Source: Clostridiaceae bacterium
GTDB lineage: Bacteria > Bacillota > Clostridia > Lutisporales > Lutisporaceae
Assembly: GCA_003527145.1 (NCBI GenBank)
Contig: DPSW01000396.1
Location: 861-6,490 of the forward strand
DNA: 5,630 nt
Direction: 5' to 3'
Under the pieces are notes generated by a model that made no database searches, was not told the origin of the DNA, and saw only the letters and a list, made by a program, of their open reading frames with translations. This document shows positions 1-4,876 of this stretch, one piece after another; the stretch's first letter is position 1; each line of letters starts with the position of its first letter. The translations under genes were made by a program, and so were the position numbers.

Positions 1-401
1 CTTTCGACAGCTATTATATGGGAAGGCTTATATTCTTTCAGCAGCCTTTGCGAAAGCTGCCTGCCGATATGGCTGCCGATTATCTCCATGGCAGCGTTGA
101 CGCCCCTTGCCAAGGAGCACTGCGTCAATATATCTCCGGAGTACTTGTCCGAAATAAGCACAACCCTTTTCCCCAGTTCTTCCAATGCCGCAGCCATGGA
201 AACAGCGCCGATAGGGCCATCAGTCTCACCTATGCCGGCATCCTTGACCATAAACCCCGTAACTATAAAAATAGTATCTCCCTCCATAAGGCTCCTGGCT
301 GCTTTTTTAAGCTCTCCTTCCAGAAAAGCATTCTCCATTCCTCTATAGCCCAGATTGGCTTTCAGTATATTCTCCAATTCTTTAAAATAGCCTTGATGCA
401 T
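1..401 (-). CDS. DUF4392 / D-glutamate cyclase-like protein, 3' part cut off by window edge
   Basis: I read this leftward frame directly: 133 codons from ATG 401-399, open to the left edge. The family (DUF4392, the C-terminal domain of D-glutamate cyclase) includes a mitochondrial enzyme converting D-glutamate to 5-oxo-D-proline; free-standing bacterial members are largely uncharacterised. Seen here: a beta-strand ending in TGF (residues 48-50), then the hallmark ETDGPIGA (59-66), a helix, and a strand LGKRVVLISD (76-85). The fragment ends in IIAVE, which in the family continues into an Arg-Pro-Gly-like motif. No signal peptide or membrane segment, so probably cytoplasmic. The start is supported by AAAGGGAG at 410-417, 8 nt upstream. 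The gene has its own promoter (536-564) and a 5' leader of about 130 nt. Family assignment is fairly sure; the reaction in this organism is inference. Roughly half the protein is missing from the window. Confidence 0.82.
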   Translation of the reverse strand, partial: MHQGYFKELENILKANLGYRGMENAFLEGELKKAARSLMEGDTIFIVTGFMVKDAGIGETDGPIGAVSMAAALEELGKRVVLISDKYSGDILTQCSLARGVNAAMEIIGSHIGRQLSQRLLKEYKPSHIIAVE

Positions 402-438
402 ACTCTCCGCTCCCTTTCAAAAAATCAAAAAACCCAGC

Positions 439-483
439 ATAACGATTGTTATCTGAGTCTTATTTACAGCCGTATACCGGTAT
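439..483. promoter_or_regulatory. two small dyads in the DUF4392 leader
   Basis: The 159-nt gap before the DUF4392 gene holds a perfect 10-bp palindrome ATACCGGTAT (474-483) and an inverted repeat ATAAC-4 nt-GTTAT (439-452). Both lie downstream of the predicted transcription start, so they could be repressor sites or short leader hairpins. Neither is a convincing terminator, and neither matches a riboswitch I recognise. Function is unassigned. Confidence 0.3.
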
Positions 484-535
484 GATCCATATACATGCAA
501 ACAAAACATATATGCACTTTTCATACTTTATTTTT

Positions 536-564
536 AGTATAGACCATCTTTAAGTCAAATTCAA
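536..564 (-). promoter_or_regulatory. sigma-A-type promoter of the DUF4392 gene
   Basis: Read leftward: -35 TTGAAT (559-564), a 17-bp spacer and -10 TATACT (536-541). Five of six bases match consensus in each box, with ideal spacing. The -35 overlaps the stop codon of the DUF3870 gene (561-563). Transcription would start near 529-530, giving an untranslated leader of about 130 nt before ATG 401. This is the best promoter in the window. Confidence 0.68.
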
Positions 565-884
565 TTGCTCTTTAGCATCATATACTTGTTCCTGGCATCT
601 TTTATAGCTGCTATCACAGCCTTTTGAGCGATTCCCTGGAATCTGTCCTTTATTTCCCCGGCAATGAGCTCAATATCATCTGACAGTTTATAGTCCAAAA
701 GAATGGATTTGATAAAATCTGAAGTCATATCTCTGACCATATTGCATGTAACATCAATAATTTTTCCGCTTTCCTTCTCCAATATTATTCCTACGAAAAA
801 CATATCGAACACGGCAGAAATAGGATCATTGCTGCTTACCTTAGCCGTACCCGTAATATAGATTGTATTTTCAGGATATATCAA
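561..884 (-). CDS. DUF3870 domain-containing small protein
   Basis: A 107-residue protein if it starts at TTG 884-882; the longest reading starts at ATG 899 and adds five residues. I prefer the TTG because GGGGGTGA (890-897), one base from GGAGGTGA, lies 5 nt upstream, while the ATG has no Shine-Dalgarno and sits inside that sequence. The product then begins Ile-Tyr-Pro-Glu-Asn-Thr, as I remember for DUF3870 proteins. Visible features: an N-terminal strand with YITGTAK (9-15), a central GKIIDVTCNMVRD (40-52), and a C-terminal helix RFQGIAQKAVIAAIKDA (81-97). No membrane segment or signal peptide. Full length for the family, whose function is unknown. It lies between a sensor kinase and a DUF4392 gene, about 105 nt after the kinase stop with no terminator seen, so it may be read from the kinase transcript as well as its own promoter. 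Confidence 0.8.
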   Translation of the reverse strand: MIYPENTIYITGTAKVSSNDPISAVFDMFFVGIILEKESGKIIDVTCNMVRDMTSDFIKSILLDYKLSDDIELIAGEIKDRFQGIAQKAVIAAIKDARNKYMMLKSN

Positions 885-889
885 ATCCG

Positions 890-897
890 TCACCCCC
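890..897 (-). promoter_or_regulatory. Shine-Dalgarno that decides the DUF3870 start
   Basis: GGGGGTGA lies 5 nt before TTG 884-882. Because the upstream ATG (897-899) overlaps this element by one base and has no purine-rich sequence of its own (it is preceded by ATATCTATC), the TTG is the better start. Confidence 0.55.
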
Positions 898-935
898 ATG
901 ATAGATATTGATTCAATCTCCGCATTTCTAACTAC

Positions 936-964
936 ATAATATTATCGGCAGATATTTTATGCAA
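936..964 (-). promoter_or_regulatory. possible promoter of the DUF3870 gene
   Basis: TTGCAT (959-964), a 17-bp spacer and TATTAT (936-941) read toward the DUF3870 gene, giving a leader of about 45 nt before the TTG start. An ATTGA-T-TCAAT dyad (about 906-916) lies within that leader. AT-rich sequence makes chance matches likely, so this is tentative. Confidence 0.4.
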
Positions 965-989
965 GTTTAATTTCATCAAAGGAGCCCTC

Positions 990-2726
990 TTATATGTCAT
1001 ATATGTCGGAAAATTCTATGCTCACCCTCTCCATATTTGACTGCCTCGCTGCGGCTGTTTCCTTGCATTCGCCCTCATCCTCCGCCAGATATGCAGGCAG
1101 CTCGATTATAAATTCACTGCCCTTGCCAACCTCACTGTTTAAAGAGATCTTTCCTCCGTGCAATTCTACTATTGACTTTACAATGCATAAGCCTATGCCG
1201 CTGCCTTCACTTTTTCTTGTAAAGGATGAGTCCACCTGCCTGAATCTGTGAAATACAGCTTCCAACATATTCTCAGGTATTCCTATTCCCGTATCCTTCA
1301 CAGATATTTCTATTTTTTCTCCCTTATCCCTTACATTTACCCAGATCCCTCCTCCGGGTGCCGTAAATTTTATGGCATTCGAAAGCAGATTTAACATAAC
1401 CCGCTCTAATCTGTATGCGTCGCAGGCGATTATTTTTTCTTCCATATCCGTGTCAAAGGTCAGCGAGATGCTTTTGCTTTCTATGTGCCTGGCTGCAGAT
1501 AATGTTATATCTTCGATTATTGCAACGATATCGCTATTTTTTAAGTTCAGCTGCAAATACCCTGAATCGATCTTCGTAATATCAACAAGGTTATTCACCA
1601 GCTTAATAAGCCTGTTGCAGTTTTGCTGCATGACTTTCATATATTTTTGAGACTGATCATAGCGGCAGTATATTGAGCTGCTCTTGTTCATATTGCTTAT
1701 CAATTGTATGGAACCAAATATGGCATTTACCGGAGTCTTTAATTCGTGGGATACGGTACAAAAGAAATGATTCTTCAGCTCTTCCATTTCCTTGCTTTTC
1801 TCCAGCAAAGCCTGCTTGATCTCCATCTCCTTTTGCAGCTCTTCGACCTCTTCTCTTTTTTTAGATTCCACCTTCAATCGCTCTATCGCCTTTTCCAGTT
1901 TTCTGTTTTTTTCATTTAAAAGTCTGTTCAGCTCCCTTTGTACCAAGTAGGACTGTTTTAAGCCAAACTCCGACAGAGCTTTGTAAATAAAGTAAAAAGA
2001 TATCAATTTGAAAATATGTCCAATAAAAACCAAGGGATCATTTATCCTAATATAATAAATAAAAAATATTTCAGAAAAAAAGGCAGCCGTTAAAGACAGC
2101 AATAAAAAAATGTTCATTCGCTTTGAAATGCTGTAGTTGTTTTTTTGTAAGCAATATATGGCCGAGAGCAAAATTATTATAATGATGCATTCGCTTACTA
2201 TTTTAAAGGGAGTCAAGCCCGAATTTTCCAAATAACATTTGGGGAAAATATCCCACCAAAATACGGAAAGCAATAGGGCTGCAGTTATGCTGGAGTATAT
2301 AGATATGATTCGTTTTATATTAAGTCTCATATCAGGAAATTTAAAAGCAATCAATAAGGATATGCTTTCCATATATCTTGCTATGATCCCCAGCTGCGTT
2401 GAAAGGTTGGCGCTATTTTGTGGAAAAAAGTCCATACCCTTAAAGGCCAAAGCATGTATAAAATTAAAGCATGCAACGAAGCCATAGGCTATACCCAAAA
2501 ATAATATTCTGTTGCTTTTATTTGCCTCATAGGTGCTGACAGATATAATAGTAATATTAAAAGCAATAACAATGCTGAATAACTCTGTTACCGCGTGAAA
2601 CATCAAAAAATTTATATGTCCGAGATACATGATTCCTGCTAAAACCGCCATGTAATCAAATGCCTTCGCATACTTTCCCATATTAGGCATGCCAATGCTA
2701 ATGCCTGCGTTTTTTAGGCTCTCCAA
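990..2726 (-). CDS. MASE3-type membrane sensor histidine kinase
   Basis: A 578-residue hybrid of sensor and kinase, but without a receiver domain. Residues about 23-250 form a hydrophobic region of about seven or eight membrane helices. Segments such as FHAVTELFSIVIAF (43-56) and RYMESISLLIAF (117-128) are typical of the MASE3 membrane sensor domain, whose ligand is unknown. A charged coiled coil (about 255-318) links it to the HisKA domain, with the phospho-acceptor H327 in SHELKTP. The ATPase domain has the N box NLLSNAIKF (446-454), G1 DTGIGIP (478-484), an F-box-like FHRF (492-495) and G2 GSGIGL (508-513). All catalytic elements look intact. The last 35 residues are a polar tail. Start: TTG 2726-2724, with AGGTAGGG (2734-2741) 7 nt upstream and an in-frame TAG just before it. 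No response regulator is adjacent, so its partner must lie elsewhere. Confidence 0.93.
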   Translation of the reverse strand: MESLKNAGISIGMPNMGKYAKAFDYMAVLAGIMYLGHINFLMFHAVTELFSIVIAFNITIISVSTYEANKSNRILFLGIAYGFVACFNFIHALAFKGMDFFPQNSANLSTQLGIIARYMESISLLIAFKFPDMRLNIKRIISIYSSITAALLLSVFWWDIFPKCYLENSGLTPFKIVSECIIIIILLSAIYCLQKNNYSISKRMNIFLLLSLTAAFFSEIFFIYYIRINDPLVFIGHIFKLISFYFIYKALSEFGLKQSYLVQRELNRLLNEKNRKLEKAIERLKVESKKREEVEELQKEMEIKQALLEKSKEMEELKNHFFCTVSHELKTPVNAIFGSIQLISNMNKSSSIYCRYDQSQKYMKVMQQNCNRLIKLVNNLVDITKIDSGYLQLNLKNSDIVAIIEDITLSAARHIESKSISLTFDTDMEEKIIACDAYRLERVMLNLLSNAIKFTAPGGGIWVNVRDKGEKIEISVKDTGIGIPENMLEAVFHRFRQVDSSFTRKSEGSGIGLCIVKSIVELHGGKISLNSEVGKGSEFIIELPAYLAEDEGECKETAAARQSNMERVSIEFSDIYDI

Positions 2727-2751
2727 TTGCTTTCCCTACCTTCTGGTTATT

Positions 2752-2791
2752 CATATTATTACAAGTACAAACATATTATACTAAGTGTAAA
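2752..2791. repeat. tandem imperfect 20-bp repeat at the kinase promoter
   Basis: Two abutting 20-bp units (2752-2771 and 2772-2791) agree at 15 of 20 positions; both begin CATATTAT and end in AAA. The right-hand unit includes the candidate -10 of the kinase promoter. This could be a duplicated promoter or binding site, or AT-rich coincidence. Confidence 0.35.
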
Positions 2792-2807
2792 CAAAATATT
2801 TTGTCAA
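2778..2807 (-). promoter_or_regulatory. possible promoter of the histidine kinase gene, with palindromic operator
   Basis: A perfect -35 TTGACA (2802-2807) reads leftward. A perfect TATAAT (2775-2780) is 21 bp away, which is too far; an alternative TAGTAT (2778-2783) is 18 bp away. A perfect 14-bp palindrome ACAAAATATTTTGT (2791-2804) overlaps the -35 and spacer, a natural place for a repressor or activator. The exact -10 is uncertain. Confidence 0.45.
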
Positions 2808-2907
2808 ATTGTGTAGCTCATTTATCTTTTTATTAAAATATTTTTAATTTCACCTGTACCTATCAAAATATTGAAAGCAGAAACCAGGATTATACATATT
2901 ATAACAG

Positions 2908-3122
2908 TAAGTTAACTCGTTGCGGCAGCTGTTGAACGAGACTTCATTCAGGGGGGGATTCAATCCCCACTGAATGTTAGTGGAGTCCATAGAAGGTGAA
3001 TTGCCCCGCAGGAGCAAGAGAGGCTGCCCTGGGGCACTGGACTTAGCCCTATACAAACTTACAAAGTCTTAGCCTTGAAGCTTTATACTTGTTATCAGCT
3101 ACCACAACAGATTAAGTTAACT
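2908..3122 (+). ncRNA. large structured non-coding RNA candidate (possibly raiA-type)
   Basis: A GC-rich, non-coding block in AT-rich flanks. Local hairpins on the + strand: CTCGTT/AACGAG (2916-2921, 2935-2940) with inner CGGC-AGCT-GTTG; ACT..CATTCAG/CTGAATG..AGT (2941-2951, 2970-2981) with inner GGGGA-UUCAA-UCCCC (2954-2968); and AGTCCA/TGGACT (2984-2989, 3038-3043) enclosing TGCCCC/GGGGCA (3002-3007, 3031-3036) and GCAG/CTGC. Long-range arms can close the molecule: AGTTAACT at both ends (2910-2917, 3115-3122) and GTTGCGGCAGCTG (2919-2931) against CAGCTACCACAAC (3096-3108), 11 of 13 pairs. The last competes with the first hairpin, which suggests a switch or a mis-assigned helix. Size and architecture recall raiA-motif RNAs, but this identification is from memory. 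Strand is uncertain: the G-U pairs of hairpin 1 favour +, those of the long-range arm favour -. No clear terminator follows. The nearest + promoter-like elements (TTGAAA 2871-2876, TATTAT 2897-2902) are 20 bp apart, which is poor. Confidence 0.6.
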
Positions 3123-3124
3123 AT

Positions 3125-3131
3125 GGAGAGG
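3125..3131 (+). promoter_or_regulatory. Shine-Dalgarno of the VCBS-like gene
   Basis: GGAGAGG lies 9 nt before ATG 3141. It begins three bases after the end of the structured RNA region and fixes the start at 3141 rather than at the in-frame ATGs at 3075 or 3123. The ATG at 3075 would place coding sequence inside the RNA structure. Confidence 0.7.
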
Positions 3132-3140
3132 AAGAGCAAT

Positions 3141-3887
3141 ATGTATAATTATCCCATGTATTTCGCAAGGCCTGTGAAAGCAAACAAAAAAATCGGCTAT
3201 ATATTGGATTTTAAAAAGGGAGATGTCAACGGAGATAAAATTGTAGATTATGTGTATCTCATAGGAGACAAACCTTATGGAGATGAAAGCCCTATAAGAA
3301 GCAACATAAGACTGAGAGTTATTGACGGTAAGACCCATAAAGAGACCATAATCCGTTTAAAGCAGAATACAGGATATAACCCAACATTGTTTTTAGGCGA
3401 CTTCACGGGAGATAAAACGGATGATATCCTTATAAGCATGGATTCCGGCGGAAGCGGCGGATATGCTTATTATTATATTTACTCCTTCAAAGATGATCAG
3501 CCTAATAAGATATTCGATTTTGAAGCATTTGATGAAGAATATAATTATGAAGTGAATTATCTGGACGGCTACAAGGTTGAAGTGGTCGCTGAAGAGCCGG
3601 GCACAAGGTATATACTGGATATCACCTATAAGGGTGAGGAATACTTATCTGAGATTTATGATGATGAATGCATGTTGAAAGAGCCTATAAGCGGCTGGGT
3701 CAATCCTCTTGGAGGCCTGTATCCTATAGATTTCCAGAGAGACGGAACTTATGAGCTATATGCGGAGCAGCGGATTGCCGGCAGGTATAATGCAGATGGG
3801 CTAGGCTATGTACAGACTTCACTGAAGTGGGATGGGGAGCGCTTTGTACCCTTTTATCAAACTGTGGGCATATATGGGGAAGAATAA
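3141..3887 (+). CDS. VCBS/FG-GAP-like repeat protein of unknown function
   Basis: A 248-residue acidic protein from ATG 3141, chosen for its GGAGAGG Shine-Dalgarno; longer in-frame readings run into the upstream RNA structure. It has two aspartate-rich loops of the FG-GAP/VCBS (calcium-binding beta-propeller blade) kind: DVNGDKIVD (28-36) and GDFTGDKTDD (86-95), the latter followed by a glycine-rich SGGSGG (102-107). A weaker third copy, FQRDGTYEL, is at 198-206. Aromatic, strand-rich sequence fills the rest. Such repeats usually occur in exported or surface proteins, yet I see no signal peptide, membrane helix or anchor, so it is either cytoplasmic (for example in the mother cell during sporulation, which is inference) or leaves by another route. 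It is a single gene, divergent from the kinase and convergent with the GNAT gene. Binding partner and function are unknown. The VCBS assignment is moderately sure. Confidence 0.85.
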   Translation: MYNYPMYFARPVKANKKIGYILDFKKGDVNGDKIVDYVYLIGDKPYGDESPIRSNIRLRVIDGKTHKETIIRLKQNTGYNPTLFLGDFTGDKTDDILISMDSGGSGGYAYYYIYSFKDDQPNKIFDFEAFDEEYNYEVNYLDGYKVEVVAEEPGTRYILDITYKGEEYLSEIYDDECMLKEPISGWVNPLGGLYPIDFQRDGTYELYAEQRIAGRYNADGLGYVQTSLKWDGERFVPFYQTVGIYGEE

Positions 3888-3899
3888 GTCCTTCCCCAT
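3874..3899. terminator. hairpin between convergent genes, possible bidirectional terminator
   Basis: ATGGGGAAG (3874-3882) and CTTCCCCAT (3891-3899) form a perfect 9-bp stem with an 8-nt loop. The TAA stop of the VCBS-like gene (3885-3887) sits in the loop, and the GNAT stop codon (3905-3907) is 5 nt beyond the stem. Neither side has a T-run, so it is not a classical intrinsic terminator. It could still block or stabilise both converging transcripts. Confidence 0.45.
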
Positions 3900-3904
3900 G
3901 ACGG

Positions 3905-4801
3905 CTATATCAGATAGTATTCCCAGCATGCCACTGCCTCCACCTGTTTAAAGCCTTCTTGTATATATAATGCCTTTGCCCTATCGTTATCTCCATTTAC
4001 ACAGAGCACTGTCCTGTCGTAGTTTTTATCCTTTGCAAATCTCAGCGCAGCTCTGAGAAGGCTCCTTCCCAGGCCTTTTCCCTGATACTCCGGTATTATT
4101 GCAACGGGACCTATGTTCATTATGGGTGAGCCTTCATAGTCATCATCCGCACACCTGACCACTCCTACAGGCTTTTCCTCATGATATAGTATCATCAAAC
4201 CCCCTTCGATATAGTCACTGCCGGAGATCATAGCGGAAACCCCCTCCGGCGTTATAGGCGTTTCACTTCCTTTAAGCTTTGCAAATGCTGCATTCCTTAC
4301 CTGGCACCAAATATCCTCATCATGCCCCGGCATAAAGGCCCTTAACTCATAATCCTCCGGCAGGCAGACCTCAGGCAGCTCCGGATCTTCCCTGACAAGA
4401 AGGAAGGAATATCTCTCCACTCGGAATTTCAACTCTTCCATGAATTTCATTAACTTTTCGTTCACCAAAGGGACAAAAATAAAGACCTTATCCAATCCTT
4501 CCGCATGCTTTAATATGGCTTGCATGAGCATATTATAGCAATGGATATCATCGACCTCCGAATGAAATATTCTAAAGCGCGCCCTCCTGCCCCTCCTGTT
4601 ATAATCATCGATTATAAGGGAGGCTGCTGCTTTTATATGGCCTTTCTCATCAACAGCTATATAAGCAGGGTTTTCATCATCGGGTTTGAAGTCCTTCAGA
4701 TCCTCGTCATACAAAAAAGAATCATCTATCTCCATTTTATGCTTTTTACAGTAATCTACAAATGCTCCGATCCTCTCATCCTTTAAAGCTTCTATTTTCA
4801 T
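3905..4801 (-). CDS. two-domain GNAT-family N-acetyltransferase
   Basis: A 298-residue protein from ATG 4801-4799, supported by AAAGGGAG (4810-4817) 8 nt upstream. An in-frame ATG at 4846 would add 15 residues but has no Shine-Dalgarno and lies inside the upstream hairpin. GNAT enzymes transfer an acetyl group from acetyl-CoA to an amine. The C-terminal half (about 150-298) is a canonical GNAT domain: strand GPVAIIPEY, the acetyl-CoA pyrophosphate loop QGKGLG (240-245), then helix RSLLRAALRFA and the terminal YIQEGFKQV strand-turn (279-287). The N-terminal half (about 1-137) has GNAT-like strand and helix pattern but no Q-x-x-G-x-G loop, so it is probably a degenerate, structural copy, as in other tandem GNATs such as mycothiol synthase. 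Cytoplasmic. Substrate unknown. It follows the amidohydrolase gene on the same strand, separated by a hairpin. Confidence 0.9.
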   Translation of the reverse strand: MKIEALKDERIGAFVDYCKKHKMEIDDSFLYDEDLKDFKPDDENPAYIAVDEKGHIKAAASLIIDDYNRRGRRARFRIFHSEVDDIHCYNMLMQAILKHAEGLDKVFIFVPLVNEKLMKFMEELKFRVERYSFLLVREDPELPEVCLPEDYELRAFMPGHDEDIWCQVRNAAFAKLKGSETPITPEGVSAMISGSDYIEGGLMILYHEEKPVGVVRCADDDYEGSPIMNIGPVAIIPEYQGKGLGRSLLRAALRFAKDKNYDRTVLCVNGDNDRAKALYIQEGFKQVEAVACWEYYLI

Positions 4802-4809
4802 ACGATCTG

Positions 4810-4817
4810 CTCCCTTT
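4810..4817 (-). promoter_or_regulatory. Shine-Dalgarno that decides the GNAT start
   Basis: AAAGGGAG lies 8 nt before ATG 4801-4799. The same eight-base element with the same spacing precedes the DUF4392 gene (410-417), which strengthens both start choices. Confidence 0.65.
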
Positions 4818-4826
4818 TTATCAAAA

Positions 4827-4867
4827 CCTGGTAAAGGATCCATCATGGCAGCGGATTCTCTACCAGG
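4827..4867 (-). terminator. terminator or attenuator after the amidohydrolase gene
   Basis: Read leftward, CCTGGTA (4861-4867) pairs with TACCAGG (4827-4833). The stem continues inward with a G-U and two Watson-Crick pairs, an A-C mismatch, and ATCC/GGAT (4853-4856, 4838-4841), leaving an 11-nt loop. TTTTGAT follows, a short U-tract. The amidohydrolase stop is 9 nt upstream of the stem and the GNAT Shine-Dalgarno 9 nt downstream, so there is no room for a separate GNAT promoter after it. Partial termination is therefore likely if the two genes form an operon. Confidence 0.55.
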
Positions 4868-4876
4868 CTATCTTTA

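Larger units (their letters stand above)
2887..3154. repeat. concentric inverted repeats enclosing the RNA candidate
   Basis: Three nested pairs of arms share one centre. The outer pair is GGAT+TATACATATT (2887-2900) against its complement at 3138-3154, with a 3-nt offset between the 10-bp and 4-bp parts. The middle pair is AGTTAACT (2910-2917 and 3115-3122), itself a palindrome, so it also reads as a direct repeat. The inner pair is GTTGCGGCAGCTG against CAGCTACCACAAC, with two mismatches. The right outer arm covers the start codon and first codons of the VCBS-like gene. Confidence 0.55.

Noticed and set aside
18..485. Rightward open frames opposite the DUF4392 gene
   Set aside because: They lack Shine-Dalgarno sequences and family motifs; the opposite strand encodes a recognisable ETDGPIGA-type protein running off the edge.
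991..1010. ATATGTCATATATGTC direct repeat at the kinase 3' end
   Set aside because: It encodes the kinase C-terminus (Asp-Ile-Tyr-Asp-Ile) and is a codon-level coincidence.
2698..2754. 18-codon leftward frame from ATG 2754, overlapping the kinase start
   Set aside because: No Shine-Dalgarno and no conserved feature; too short to support.
2832..2848. ATTAAAA-TAT-TTTTAAT inverted repeat as a terminator
   Set aside because: All A-T stem in AT-rich DNA with no gene ending nearby on either strand; more likely composition or an UP-like element.
2850..3056. 68-residue leftward frame across the structured RNA region
   Set aside because: No Shine-Dalgarno, no recognisable motif, low-complexity composition; it is explained by the GC-rich hairpins.
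2903..3122. A MITE or other insertion element as the definite explanation of the RNA block
   Set aside because: No transposase, and the internal hairpins look like a folded RNA; kept only as an alternative until copy number is known.
3075..3140. Longer start for the VCBS-like gene (ATG 3075 or ATG 3123)
   Set aside because: These codons overlap the 3' arm of the RNA structure and have no ribosome binding site, whereas ATG 3141 has GGAGAGG 9 nt upstream.
4802..4846. Longer start for the GNAT gene at ATG 4846
   Set aside because: It lies inside the intergenic hairpin without a Shine-Dalgarno; ATG 4801 has AAAGGGAG at ideal distance.
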